From Mycobacterium sp. ITM-2016-00317 (GTDB taxonomy: Bacteria > Actinomycetota > Actinomycetes > Mycobacteriales > Mycobacteriaceae): 64,000 bases of DNA. The notes below the pieces were generated by a model, which searched no databases, was not told the DNA's origin, and saw only the letters and a list, made by a program, of their open reading frames with translations. The stretch is from assembly GCF_002968295.1 (NCBI RefSeq), contig NZ_CP134399.1, forward strand, positions 806,001 to 870,000. Direction: 5' to 3'. This document shows positions 47,300-56,275 of the stretch, piece by piece (positions within the stretch are counted from its first letter, which is position 1; each line of letters begins with the position of its first letter). Both the position numbers and the translations under genes were made by a program.

Positions 47300-47771
47300 G
47301 CGACGAGCTATCCAGAAGTCTGGAGGGCTGCAGAGCGTGGGTCCCCGCGTCCTGTGGGACGTCTCTGCTTGCTGGGGTCTGGTGGCCAACCCCGCTGGGC
47401 GAATTGTCGACACGGCGGATGCGATACGAGTTTGTGAGGATACTTGCAAAACCAGCAAACGATTTTTGGGAGCTAGATCGGAGCTGGTACCTAAGAGCGA
47501 GACCCTCGGCGTGGATCAGGGCAGGCCGAACGACTGATATAACCGCTGATAGAGCCACAGGTGTAACGACAAATCCGGTTACAACCCGATCGGTAGGCGC
47601 AGCGGGTGGCGAGATGTACATACGCTAATGGGATCCTCAGGCAACTGTCCGCATGTGCAACTACCTGCACGCACCCGAGGGCAAAAGGCGCGACAGCCAC
47701 CACTGACGTGCGCCACAATTACGTTGCGTCCGAGGATCTTGGGACGTTGAAAGAGCCTATGGGGGGTAGGA
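47300..47771. other. 472-bp region without a supported gene, lower GC
   Basis: Between the PE-PPE gene and the NarL-type regulator. The base composition is visibly poorer in GC than all surroundings, especially 47400-47660. Short open frames on both strands lack ribosome-binding sites and recognisable sequence. It contains one inverted repeat (47562-47583) and could hold a long regulatory leader or a small RNA. Confidence 0.5.
47562..47583. promoter_or_regulatory. Inverted repeat TGTAAC-N10-GTTACA upstream of LuxR-type regulator
   Basis: Perfect 6-bp arms separated by ten bases, about 190 bp upstream of the regulator at 47772. Possible binding site for that regulator or another; no other support. 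Confidence 0.35.
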
Positions 47772-48710
47772 ATGTCAATCGAACTTCGGGAAGCCGAACG
47801 GACATCAGCTAAGTCGCCTGACGCCGGGACAGGGTTGCGCTCTACGGTGGCGGTAGTCCGCAGGCGTCCGGGACGCGACGGGCACAGCACGGCGACCGAG
47901 CGTGTGTACCAGCGTCCGACCGAGTTGAGCCCGCTCCGTGACGCGGTGCGTGGCGGTCCGGTCTGGCAGCCCCAGCCGCTTCCGGTGGCCATCCCGCAGA
48001 TCGCCGAGGCCGCGCCGAGCGTCGGCGTGGCCGGCGCGGGTAGCCCCGCATTGCACGACACCGATGTTCTGATCATCGACGATTGCACCCTGAACAGGGA
48101 AAACCTGGCCGCGGTGTTCGGCAGGAACGGCGCGGGGACCGTCGGTGTGGCCTGGGATCTTCCCTCCTTGTTCACGGCCCTCAGCTCGGCGCCTGGCGGA
48201 CTCGTCCTGCTCAACATCAACACCCGCGACAGTGTCGTGCTGCTGCACGCGGTCTTCGAGATGAACCCGCATACCCGGGTGATCGCGTTGGGGATGGCCG
48301 AAGACGACGACGACGGGATCATCGCCTGCGCGGAAGCCGGAGTCGCCGGGTACCACCTCCGCACCGAATCGCTCGACGATCTGCTCACGGTGATGACCAG
48401 GGTTGCCCGGGGTGAGATGTTGTGTTCGCCGAAAGTTTCGGCGGTGCTGCTGCGCCGGCTTTCCAGCCTCGCGTCGGCCCGCGAGCCGGCGGCCAAGGAA
48501 CTAGTCCTCACTGCTCGTGAGGTCGAGATTCTCCGGTTACTCGAGATGGGCATGTCCAACCGGGACATCGCCGACCGGCTGTGCATTGCCGTCCACACGG
48601 TGAAGAACCACGTGCACAGCGTGCTGACCAAGCTAGGCGTCACCAATCGGGCAGAGGCCGCCGCACGCTTCCGGACGGTACGCTTCGCGGGCGCCGGAGC
48701 AGAGAACTAG
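47772..48710 (+). CDS. NarL/FixJ (LuxR-HTH) regulator with altered receiver
   Basis: A 312-residue regulator: about 95 residues of low-complexity N-terminus, a receiver-like domain (about 96-215) and a C-terminal LuxR HTH (LTAREVEILRLLEMGMSNRD, TVKNHVHSVLTKLGVTNRAE). The acidic pair at the start of the receiver is kept (LIIDDC), but the phosphoacceptor Asp is Asn148 (LLNINTRD) and the conserved Lys is replaced by Arg (HLRTES). It is therefore probably not switched by phosphorylation. No histidine kinase gene is adjacent. Confidence 0.85.
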   Translation: MSIELREAERTSAKSPDAGTGLRSTVAVVRRRPGRDGHSTATERVYQRPTELSPLRDAVRGGPVWQPQPLPVAIPQIAEAAPSVGVAGAGSPALHDTDVLIIDDCTLNRENLAAVFGRNGAGTVGVAWDLPSLFTALSSAPGGLVLLNINTRDSVVLLHAVFEMNPHTRVIALGMAEDDDDGIIACAEAGVAGYHLRTESLDDLLTVMTRVARGEMLCSPKVSAVLLRRLSSLASAREPAAKELVLTAREVEILRLLEMGMSNRDIADRLCIAVHTVKNHVHSVLTKLGVTNRAEAAARFRTVRFAGAGAEN

Positions 48711-48932
48711 TCCTCTGCCGGGCCGAGATTGGCTCCAAAGGTCTATGTACCCCTCATCGCTATCGCCGGATAGTGGGCATGGTTGGTTGGGTCGTTAGCT
48801 GAGACATTCGCAAGGGCGTCGCTCACGGATCCACTCGGATCGGCTTGCAGGAGAGGGGTTTCGCCCAGCATGGAATGTCCCACGTGTTTGCCGGGCGGCT
48901 CCGCCGATACCGATGGAACGGTCTGAGCACGG

Positions 48933-50371
48933 ATGGCGCGGATCGCGGTCTTCGGCGCCGGCCACCTCGGTGTCACGCACGCGGCCTGCATGGCCGAACT
49001 CGGGCACGACGTCGAAGTGGTCGACGCCGATCCCGCCCGGCTGGGGCGTCTACGCGACGGTGAATTCCCTTTCTACGAACCAGGATTGCAGGAGCTGCTG
49101 CGGCGGCACCAGGCGGATGGCCGGCTGTGTTTCACATCCTCCTACGACGAGGCGACTGCATTCGCGTCGATCCACTTCATCACGGTGGCGGTCCCGCCGA
49201 CGCCCGGTGGCCCCGGCGCGGACCTCAGTGGACTGCATGAGGTCGTCGAGAATCTGGCCCCCCGATTAACGGGGCCGGCGGTGGTCATCGGGAAGTCGAC
49301 CGCACCGGTGGGCACGGCCAGGCAGGTGAGCGCCCGGATTCGGCAGCTGGCGCGGCCGGCTACGCCGTCAACGTGGGCTGGAATCCGGGTTTTCTGCGCA
49401 CGGGTCGTGCGGTGCAGGACGCGTTGGCGCCGGACCGGATCGTGCTGGGCATCGAAACCGACCGGCTGGACTACGCCGAGCGGGCGCTCAGAGGTGTCTA
49501 CGCCAGGTTCGTCGACGCGGGCACGCCGTTCCTGGTGACCGACCTGACCAGCGCGGAAATGGTCAAGTCGGCCACGAACGCCTTCGTGGCGATGAAGCTC
49601 TCCTTTGCCAATGCGGTGGCGGACATGTGCGACGGCGTCGGGGCGGACATCGGCTTCGTCGCGGACGCGGTGGGCCAGGACAGGCGTATCGGGCGGGATC
49701 TGCTCGACGCCGGCGTCGGTTACGGCGGAGCGCTGCCCGGCGAGGTCCGCGCGCTCATGGCCCGAGCCGGCGAGGTCGGGTCTGACGAGATGCTGACGCT
49801 GCTTCGGATGGTGGACAGCATCAACGTGCGCCGCCGCTCCAAGATGGTGGAGCTGACCCGCGGTGCGCTGGGCGGCCGGCTCGTCGGTTCGCGGATCGCG
49901 GTACTCGGGGCGGCATTTACGGCGGACTCCGACGACGTCCAAGAATCGCCCGCGCTCAACGTCGCGGGCCACCTCCACGCCGAAGGCGCCTCGGTGAGCG
50001 TCTTCGACCCGCGCGCGATGGACAACGCGCGCCGTGTGTTCCCGAACTTCGACTATGCGGCGGACGCCGTCGAGGCGTGCCGCGGCGCCGACGCGGTGCT
50101 GGTGCTCACCGAGTGGCAGCAGTTTCGGGACCTGCATCCGGCAGATCTGGACGGCGTAGTGGCGGGACGCAGGATCATCGACGGCAGGAACTGCCTGGAT
50201 CCCCAGCTCTGGCGCGGGGGCGGGTGGGAGTACCGCGGGATGGGCAGGCGGGTGGCCGCTGTCGGGGGTGGGAATCCCGTACGGAGCCAGTCGATCTCGA
50301 CGTCGAAGGTGTGGAGTGAGATCGTCCGGCAGCGCTTCGAATCGTGGGGTGAGACGGCCGACACCGGGTAA
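48933..50371 (+). pseudogene. UDP-glucose/GDP-mannose dehydrogenase-like, frameshifted and lacking catalytic residues
   Basis: The first frame (ATG 48933) gives the NAD-binding domain (MARIAVFGAGHLGVTHAACM ... VIGKSTAPVGTARQVSAR); from about 49353-49358 the protein continues in the next frame (NVGWNPGFLRTGRAVQDALA to the stop at 50371). In the second part the usual motif with catalytic Cys and Lys (GFGGSCFPKD) is replaced by GYGGALPGE, one residue shorter, and FKPxTDD is FTADSDD. Even if the frameshift were a sequence error, the product would lack the catalytic thiol. Confidence 0.75.
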
Positions 50372-50402
50372 CCGCTCGCAAACGGAGTTCGTGCGCAGCG
50401 CG

Positions 50403-51488
50403 TCACACCGACAGGACGTGGCCTTCGCGCGCGGGGACCGCTCCGTCCAATAACGCGGTGTAGCAGGCGGTGACGGCGTCAGGGCCGTGGCCCGGCACCA
50501 CGGTCATCCACGGGTCGTCGGCGCGCGTGACCGGTTCCATGAATGCGAGCCAGGCGCCCGCGAGGCGCTCCAGCAGGCCGGCCGGGCCCCAGTCGGCGGC
50601 GCGCTTGGTGGCCCAGTCGGGGACGAAGAACAACGTCGGGGCGGGGCCGGGCAGATTGTCGTCGCCGCCGAGGGCGTCCCAGTGGGTGCCGCCGACCGCG
50701 CAGTCGTAGGTCAGCCGGTCGCCCAGCCGGTGGTGGACCGCGGCCCGCACGGATGCGCTGCCGCTGAAATCGACGTAGACCGCGGACGTCTCGGGCAGGG
50801 CGCCGATGTCCTCGTAGGTCAGGACGTCGTCGTAGCAGCCCAGCGAGCGGGTGAAGTCCAGGTTCGCCGCCGAGGTGAGCCCGACGGTGCGCGCCGCGCC
50901 TGCGCGGCGCGACAGACAGAACGCGGTGCCGTATGCGGTCTTGCTCGACGCGCTGGACAGGATCGCGGTGTCGGCGCCGAAGGACCGGTTCTCGGTCAGG
51001 AAGTCGTCGAGCAGGAACGACGTGGAGAACAGCGGCCTCAGCAGGGCTTGTTGGTCCTCGTAGGCGGCGACGTATCCGGGGTCGGTGCTGCAGCGCACGT
51101 AGCGGTTGTAGATCGGGTGCAGGCCGTTGCGGTGCTCGGCGGCGTCGGTGAATCCGGTGTCGTCGACCGGGCCGGGCTGGAGGACGACCTCGCCGGCCAC
51201 GGGGTAGTAGCCGTAGAAGCGGTCTCCCGCTTCCACGCCGGGCCGGCGCGACTCCGCGACGGTGCCGAATCCCCATGCCGGCAGCGAGCCGGTGGCCGGA
51301 TCGCCGGTCGGGAAGAACTGCCAGTAGTTCATCAGTTCACCGAAGCCGGCGTAGGTGATGTTGTTCGACGTGAGCGCGAACTTGTCGATGCGCATCCGGA
51401 CCGCGCCGTCGGTCAGGGCGGGGGAAGGGACGTCCCGCCAGTGCGTCTGTCGGATATCACCGCGCTGGATCTCAAGCCGGGTCGTCAT
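50403..51488 (-). CDS. DUF2855 family protein (MDR-like)
   Basis: A 361-residue protein of DUF2855, related to the medium-chain dehydrogenase/reductase fold. FALTSNNITYAGFGELMNYW and AWGFGTVAESRRPGVEAGDR and FYGYYPVAGEVV are characteristic, and LSSASSKTAYGTAFCLSR corresponds to the nucleotide-binding turn. No catalytic zinc ligands are evident. The reaction is unknown. Convergent with the preceding gene, divergent from the hydroxyacid dehydrogenase. Confidence 0.82.
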   Translation of the reverse strand: MTTRLEIQRGDIRQTHWRDVPSPALTDGAVRMRIDKFALTSNNITYAGFGELMNYWQFFPTGDPATGSLPAWGFGTVAESRRPGVEAGDRFYGYYPVAGEVVLQPGPVDDTGFTDAAEHRNGLHPIYNRYVRCSTDPGYVAAYEDQQALLRPLFSTSFLLDDFLTENRSFGADTAILSSASSKTAYGTAFCLSRRAGAARTVGLTSAANLDFTRSLGCYDDVLTYEDIGALPETSAVYVDFSGSASVRAAVHHRLGDRLTYDCAVGGTHWDALGGDDNLPGPAPTLFFVPDWATKRAADWGPAGLLERLAGAWLAFMEPVTRADDPWMTVVPGHGPDAVTACYTALLDGAVPAREGHVLSV

Positions 51489-51568
51489 CGACCCGATGGT
51501 AACCCCGATGTGCCCGACGAAACAGGACGTAGACCGGTATCCCGGACCCGCCGTACCGTGGTCGGACT

Positions 51569-52522
51569 ATGACCACCGCACAGAATCGATCCGTTCTGCA
51601 GGTCGGGCCGCTGATGCCGTCGCTGGCCCGCACACTGGCCGACGACTACGCCGCGTGGCGGCTGCCCACCGACACCGCCGAACGCACAGCCTTCCTCGCC
51701 GAGCACGGCCCCGAGATCACCGCGGTCGTCACGTCGGGGCGCACCGGTGTGGATGCCGCGCTGATGCAGTCGCTGCCCAACCTGGGTGCGGTGGTGAACT
51801 TCGGCGTCGGTTACGACACCGTCGACGTCGACGCCGCGGCGGCCCGCGGGATCGCGGTGAGCAATACGCCGGACGTGCTCACCGACTGTGTGGCCGACAC
51901 CGCGGTGGGACTGATGATCGACACGCTGCGCCGGTTCTCGGCCGCGGATCGCTATGTGCGGGCTGGGCGTTGGCCGCTCGACGGTATGTATCCGTTGACC
52001 CGCCAGGTCAGCAACACCAGCGTCGGCATCATCGGGCTGGGCCGCATCGGCACGGCGATCGCGTTGCGGCTCAATGCGTTCGGCTGCGCCATCAGCTACC
52101 ACAACCGCCGCGAGGTAACGGATTCGCCGTACCGCTACGCGGCGTCGCCCGTGGAGCTGGCCTCGGCAGTGGACGTGCTGATCGTGGCCGCCGCCGGCGG
52201 TGACGGCACCAGGGGGCTGGTCGGCCGCGATGTGCTCGACGCGCTCGGCCCGCAGGGGTACCTGATCAACATCGCCCGCGGCAGCGTCGTCGACCAGGAC
52301 GCACTCGTCGCGGCGCTGGTGCAGGGCAGGCTGGCCGGGGCCGGTCTCGACGTCTTCGCCGACGAACCTCAGGTGCCCGAGGAGTTGTTCGCCCTCGAGA
52401 GCGTCGTGTTACTGCCCCACGTGGGCAGCGGCACGGTGCAGACTCGGGCGGCGATGGAGGCGCTCACCCTGCGCAACCTCGACAGCTACCTGAAGACGGG
52501 CGAACTCGTCACCCCCATCTGA
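51569..52522 (+). CDS. D-isomer-specific 2-hydroxyacid dehydrogenase
   Basis: A 317-residue NAD(P)-dependent oxidoreductase, probably reducing glyoxylate or hydroxypyruvate or another 2-oxoacid. Motifs: NFGVGYDTVDVDAAAARGI, the cofactor turn VGIIGLGRIGTAIA, INIARGSVVDQDAL with the substrate-binding Arg, the Glu in DVFADEPQVPEELF, and the catalytic His in LLPHVGSGT. Followed by a dispersed inverted-repeat element that may terminate transcription. Confidence 0.9.
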   Translation: MTTAQNRSVLQVGPLMPSLARTLADDYAAWRLPTDTAERTAFLAEHGPEITAVVTSGRTGVDAALMQSLPNLGAVVNFGVGYDTVDVDAAAARGIAVSNTPDVLTDCVADTAVGLMIDTLRRFSAADRYVRAGRWPLDGMYPLTRQVSNTSVGIIGLGRIGTAIALRLNAFGCAISYHNRREVTDSPYRYAASPVELASAVDVLIVAAAGGDGTRGLVGRDVLDALGPQGYLINIARGSVVDQDALVAALVQGRLAGAGLDVFADEPQVPEELFALESVVLLPHVGSGTVQTRAAMEALTLRNLDSYLKTGELVTPI

Positions 52523-52527
52523 CCCCG

Positions 52528-52592
52528 CCGCCGAAATTGCATTCCAGTCGGCGCAAACCGGCGAAAGTCCACGGGGAATGCAATTTCGGCGG
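52528..52592. repeat. Dispersed inverted-repeat element, copy 1 (GAAATTGCATTCC type)
   Basis: CCGCCGAAATTGCATTCC (52528-52545) and its exact complement GGAATGCAATTTCGGCGG (52575-52592) form an 18-bp perfect stem with a 29-base loop. It lies six bases after the hydroxyacid dehydrogenase stop and 15 bases before the convergent P450 stop. A second, imperfect copy is at 54819-54881. Confidence 0.85.
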
Positions 52593-52606
52593 AGATCGCC
52601 CCGCCG

Positions 52607-54034
52607 TCAACCCGCGCGACGCCGCACGGTCACCGGCAGTCCGTCCGCCGGTGTCGGTCCCGTACCCCACGTCAGCCGCGGGTAATAGCCCTCCGGAACC
52701 GACCATTCGAAACGTCGCAGTATCTGATGCATGGTCGCCTTGACCGTCATGTCCGCGAACTGCTGACCGATGCACTTGTGCGCGCCGCCGCCGAACGGCG
52801 CGAACACGTACCGGCTGACGGCGTGGCCGGCGCTGCCGTCGGTGAACCGCCCGGGATCGAACTGATCCGGGTCGTCCCACCAGTCGGGCAGCCGCATCGA
52901 CGCATAGACGCTGATGGCCACCTGGCTCTTTGTCGGAATGTAGTGTCCGGCAACCTCGGTGTCCTTGACGGTCTGACGGAACAGGGTGCCCGCCGGCGCG
53001 TACATGCGCAGGATCTCCTTGAACGCGGCGTCGAGCAGCGGGTAGTTCTCCAGGGCGGACAACGTGGGGGAGTCGTCGGGGCGGCCCAGTGCCTCGTCGC
53101 GTAACGCATTCTGCCACTCGATGTTGCGACCGAGTTCGTAGGCGAGCATGGACAACGCGATCGCGCTGGTGTCGTGGGCGGCCATCAGCAGGAAGATCAT
53201 GTGGTTGACGATGTCCTGGTCGCTGAAGCGCAGGCCGTCGTCGTCTCGGCTGCGGCACAGCATCGAGAACAGGTCGGTGCCGTCGCTGCCGCGGCGGTCG
53301 GGAAGCTGGGCGTGGAAGTACTTTTCGAGTCGTTCGCGCGCCCGGAGGCCGCGGGCCCATAGGCCGCCGGGGACGTCGACGCGCACGACTGCCTGCCCGC
53401 CGCGCACCGTGGCGTGGAAATCGTCCGACAGCCGCTCGGATTCGGGACCCAGCCGGGCGCCGACGAACACCTCGGTGGCCTGCTCGAGCAGCAGGCCCTT
53501 GATGGCATCGTAGAACGGAATCGTCTGTGCGGCAGGCCAGGTGCGCAGCATTCGGTCGATACTGGGCTGCATGAGCTCGAGATAGCCGTTCAGCGCGGTG
53601 CGGGTGAAGGCCTGCTGCATGATCCGGCGGTGATCCCGGTGCTCGTCGAAATCGAGAAGCATGAGGCCCCGGTGGAAGAACGGGCCGATCATCGGTGCCC
53701 AGCCGCGGGTGCTGGAGAACGCTTTGTCCTTGTTGATCCACGCGGTCTCGAGTGCCTCGGGGCCCATCAGAGTGACCACGCGGAAGCCGACACCGCCCGC
53801 CCAGGACACGGGGCCGTACTGCGCATAGCGGCGCCGTGCGAACTCGAGGGGCTCGACGATCGAGCTCATGATGTGTCCGAGAACGGGGACTCCGTAGTCG
53901 CCCATGACCGGTTTGAGCCCGGAACCGGCCGGGGGTACGGCCAACGGGTGTGCGGTGGCGGGATATCGCGTCGCCAAGGACGCGCCGAGTACCTGTAACC
54001 GGTGTTTGACGTCGAGGGTGTCGGTGACCGTCAT
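52607..54034 (-). CDS. Cytochrome P450
   Basis: A 475-residue P450 monooxygenase. The I-helix is AAHDTSAIALSM, the K-helix ExxR is in FKEILRMYAP, and the haem-binding loop FAPFGGGAHKCIGQQFADM carries the proximal Cys. The PERF-like segment DQFDPGRFTD is present. Length and sequence are those of class I bacterial P450s; I cannot assign the CYP family with confidence. ATG 54034 is preceded by GGAGG with five-base spacing. It is divergent from a TetR gene with a good palindrome between. Confidence 0.9.
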   Translation of the reverse strand: MTVTDTLDVKHRLQVLGASLATRYPATAHPLAVPPAGSGLKPVMGDYGVPVLGHIMSSIVEPLEFARRRYAQYGPVSWAGGVGFRVVTLMGPEALETAWINKDKAFSSTRGWAPMIGPFFHRGLMLLDFDEHRDHRRIMQQAFTRTALNGYLELMQPSIDRMLRTWPAAQTIPFYDAIKGLLLEQATEVFVGARLGPESERLSDDFHATVRGGQAVVRVDVPGGLWARGLRARERLEKYFHAQLPDRRGSDGTDLFSMLCRSRDDDGLRFSDQDIVNHMIFLLMAAHDTSAIALSMLAYELGRNIEWQNALRDEALGRPDDSPTLSALENYPLLDAAFKEILRMYAPAGTLFRQTVKDTEVAGHYIPTKSQVAISVYASMRLPDWWDDPDQFDPGRFTDGSAGHAVSRYVFAPFGGGAHKCIGQQFADMTVKATMHQILRRFEWSVPEGYYPRLTWGTGPTPADGLPVTVRRRAG

Positions 54035-54073
54035 GGCGTCCTCCAGCATCGGTTCGGAGCCGTGTCCGCTATC

Positions 54074-54091
54074 TGGTACGAAACCGTCCCA
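54074..54091. promoter_or_regulatory. Candidate TetR operator controlling the P450
   Basis: TGGTACG, AAAC, CGTCCCA: an 18-bp palindrome with one mismatch in the arms, in the 120-bp gap between the P450 and the TetR gene. Size and symmetry are typical of TetR operators. Confidence 0.5.
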
Positions 54092-54154
54092 AAAAGCTCC
54101 GCGGGTGTCAAGAGTGGTTGGCGGACCGGCCTGTCTGGGTGCGACCATCGTGCA

Positions 54155-54811
54155 ATGCACGACACGCCCCAGCGCAGTTACGGCGGGCAGTCTGCCGAGG
54201 CCCGCCGCGAGCGCAGACGCGGGCTACTGCTCGATGCCGCCATCGCGGCCATGGCGGCCGGTGAGTGGCGCGCGGCCACGGTCGAGAAGCTCTGCGCCGC
54301 AGCCGGATTGAACAAACGCTACTTCTACGAGAGCTTCGCCGGTCTCGACGAGGTCGGCGCGGCGGTCGTCGACGACATCGCCGACGAGGTGCGGGAGTCG
54401 ACGTCGGTGGCGTTGGCGGGAGCCCCCGCCGACGACGTCGCGGCACAGGCGGCCGCGGTGGTCGACGCACTGGTGCGCGCGCTGGTCGCCGATCCCCGCC
54501 GCGCGCGGGTGCTCCTCGGCGGCGTGGCGAGTTCATCTGTGCTGCACCAGCATCGCAGCGCGGTGATACGCGACCTGACCGGGATCCTGATGGCGCACGC
54601 CCGCACGATCCACGACGTCGAACTGGAACGGGACCCGTTGGCCCAGGTCGCCCCGGCCTTCCTGATCGGCGGGACCGCGGACGCCATCCTGGCCTTCGTC
54701 GACGGGCGGGCGAAGGTCTCGATCGACGATTTGATCAGCAGCCTGACCGCGCTGTGGCTGATCACCGGCAACGGCGCCGCCGAGGTGGCCCGCCTCCGCC
54801 TGTCGGACTGA
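54155..54811 (+). CDS. TetR-family regulator (probable P450 repressor)
   Basis: A 218-residue TetR protein. HTH at about residues 19-63 (GLLLDAAIAAMAAGEWRAAT, CAAAGLNKRYFYESFAGLDE) and a helical ligand domain ending in DDLISSLTALWLITGNG. It is divergent from the P450 with a palindromic site between them, the usual arrangement for a ligand-controlled repressor. ATG 54155. Downstream lies the second copy of the GAAATTGCATTCC element. Confidence 0.85.
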   Translation: MHDTPQRSYGGQSAEARRERRRGLLLDAAIAAMAAGEWRAATVEKLCAAAGLNKRYFYESFAGLDEVGAAVVDDIADEVRESTSVALAGAPADDVAAQAAAVVDALVRALVADPRRARVLLGGVASSSVLHQHRSAVIRDLTGILMAHARTIHDVELERDPLAQVAPAFLIGGTADAILAFVDGRAKVSIDDLISSLTALWLITGNGAAEVARLRLSD

Positions 54812-54818
54812 CCTCTTT

Positions 54819-54881
54819 CGCCGAAATTGCATTCCACGCGGCCTCCAGGCGCAAAACCCCTGCTTGGATGCAATCTCGGCG
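54819..54881. repeat. Dispersed inverted-repeat element, copy 2 (GAAATTGCATTCC type)
   Basis: CGCCGAAATTGCATTCC (54819-54835) faces GGATGCAATCTCGGCG (54866-54881), the same stem as at 52528-52592 but with one deletion and one substitution in the right arm. The loop again contains GGCGCAAA. It stands seven bases behind the TetR stop. Confidence 0.8.
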
Positions 54882-54986
54882 AGAACGCGGACAGGGGCGA
54901 CGGGGGCCGGGGTGACGGCGACTGTGCGGTCGCGGGCGGTCGCGGTAATGTCGAGGACCAGTCTCAGGAAGATTGGTAGCTAATAC

Positions 54987-56144
54987 ATGGACCTCGTACT
55001 CGGTTTGTCGATGACGCCGTCATCGATCCGCTGGGTCCTCGTCGACGACGCTGCGGGCGCAGAGAGCCGCACCGTCGACCGCGGCACCGCCCCCGTCGAC
55101 CCCGATTTCAGCGCTGACGCCCTGGTGGGCGCGCTGCTGGACCGGCCGGTGCACGCCATCGGGTTGACCTGGACCACCGACGCGGAGCGCGTCGCGAGCG
55201 CAGTCTGGCAGGCGCTGACCGATCGCGCGGTCGAGAACGTGATCGCGGTGTCCGACGTGGAGGCAGCCGAAGCGCTGGCCTGCGGTATCGCCGACCTCGC
55301 CGGCCTGGAGCGGGTCGTGGTGTGCGTCGCCGAGCAGGGCGCCTCGGTGATCGCCGCGGTGACCCCGGACGGGGTGACGGCCGACCGTGTGGACCCGTCC
55401 GCGCTCGCCGAGGTCGACGGGCTGGATCCCGACGCGGTCTTCGTGCTCGGTTCCGGTGACGTCGCGGGTGTGATGGCCGCCGTCGAAGAGCGTCTCGAGG
55501 TTCCGGTGGTCTCCGCCGACGAGGCCGACCTCGCGCTGGCCCGCGGCGCGGCGCTGGCATCCGGTTCGGCGGTGTCGCTCCTGGACGCCGAGGCCGCGCC
55601 CGGTCGGCGCAGGTTGTCGCCGACGGCGACGCTGGTGTCGGTGCTGGCAGCCGCGGTGGTGACGTTCGTGGTGTCGCTGTCGGTCGCGGTGGGCATGAGC
55701 CTGGCGCCGGACGATCCGGCCCCGCAGATGGCCCGCGCGGTGACCGAGCCGACCGTCGAGCGTGTCGCGCCGCCGAAGCCCGCCACCGCAGCTCCGCGTG
55801 CCCCCGAGCCGGAGGCGCCACCGCCGCCGGCCGCACCCCCGGTCGCCGAACCTGTCGCCGTTGAACTTCCGGCCCCCGCCGCGGTGCCGCCGCCACCGCC
55901 GGAGGCGCCGCCCGTGTACGAGGAGCCCGCCGCCCCGCCGCCGGTGATCCCGCCAGCGCCGGCCTATGTGCCGCCGCCCCCGCCGGCCAACTTCGTGCCG
56001 CCCGCCCCGGCGGCGCCGGCCTACGTTCCCCCGCCGGTCCAGGCTCCGGCGCCGATTCCGCCGGTGCCCCAGCAGCCGCGTCTGCGCGACCGCATCATCG
56101 AGCGCCTGCCGATCATCAACCGCTTCCACGAACCGCAGTTCTGA
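54987..56144 (+). CDS. Actin-fold-like membrane protein with Pro-rich tail (DUF7159-like)
   Basis: A 385-residue protein. The N-terminal 200 residues start DLVLGLSMTPSSIRWVLVDD and include VFVLGSGDVAGVMAAVEERL and LALARGAALASG, patterns of the Hsp70/actin (ASKHA) fold without complete ATP-binding motifs. A transmembrane helix follows (about 216-238: TLVSVLAAAVVTFVVSLSVA), then about 130 residues of Pro/Ala-rich sequence and a basic C-terminal helix. Function unknown; such proteins are frequent in mycobacteria. Confidence 0.75.
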   Translation: MDLVLGLSMTPSSIRWVLVDDAAGAESRTVDRGTAPVDPDFSADALVGALLDRPVHAIGLTWTTDAERVASAVWQALTDRAVENVIAVSDVEAAEALACGIADLAGLERVVVCVAEQGASVIAAVTPDGVTADRVDPSALAEVDGLDPDAVFVLGSGDVAGVMAAVEERLEVPVVSADEADLALARGAALASGSAVSLLDAEAAPGRRRLSPTATLVSVLAAAVVTFVVSLSVAVGMSLAPDDPAPQMARAVTEPTVERVAPPKPATAAPRAPEPEAPPPPAAPPVAEPVAVELPAPAAVPPPPPEAPPVYEEPAAPPPVIPPAPAYVPPPPPANFVPPAPAAPAYVPPPVQAPAPIPPVPQQPRLRDRIIERLPIINRFHEPQF

Positions 56145-56211
56145 GCTGCGGCCGCATCGCGGCGCCCAGAAGACCGATCATCTCCGGTGATGACGGCTGC
56201 CCGCTTCATGG

Positions 56212-56227
56212 TTTAGGCTCACCGAAA
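56212..56227. promoter_or_regulatory. MntR/DtxR-like box upstream of metal ABC operon
   Basis: TTTAGG, CTCA, CCGAAA: an inverted repeat with one mismatch, close in form to the TTTAGG-type boxes bound by manganese-responsive MntR. It is 48 bp upstream of the metal-binding lipoprotein start, in the expected promoter position. Confidence 0.45.
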
Positions 56228-56275
56228 CATTGATATCGTCTACTCGAAAAGTGGGCGGGACGTGTCGGAGGTGGC

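Noticed and set aside
47404..47628. 74-residue plus-strand frame in the low-GC gap
   Set aside because: No ribosome-binding site, no recognisable sequence, and a start codon without support.
48760..48773. CTATC-GCCG-GATAG inverted repeat upstream of the dehydrogenase pseudogene
   Set aside because: Short arms and no T-tract or regulator context; could easily be chance.
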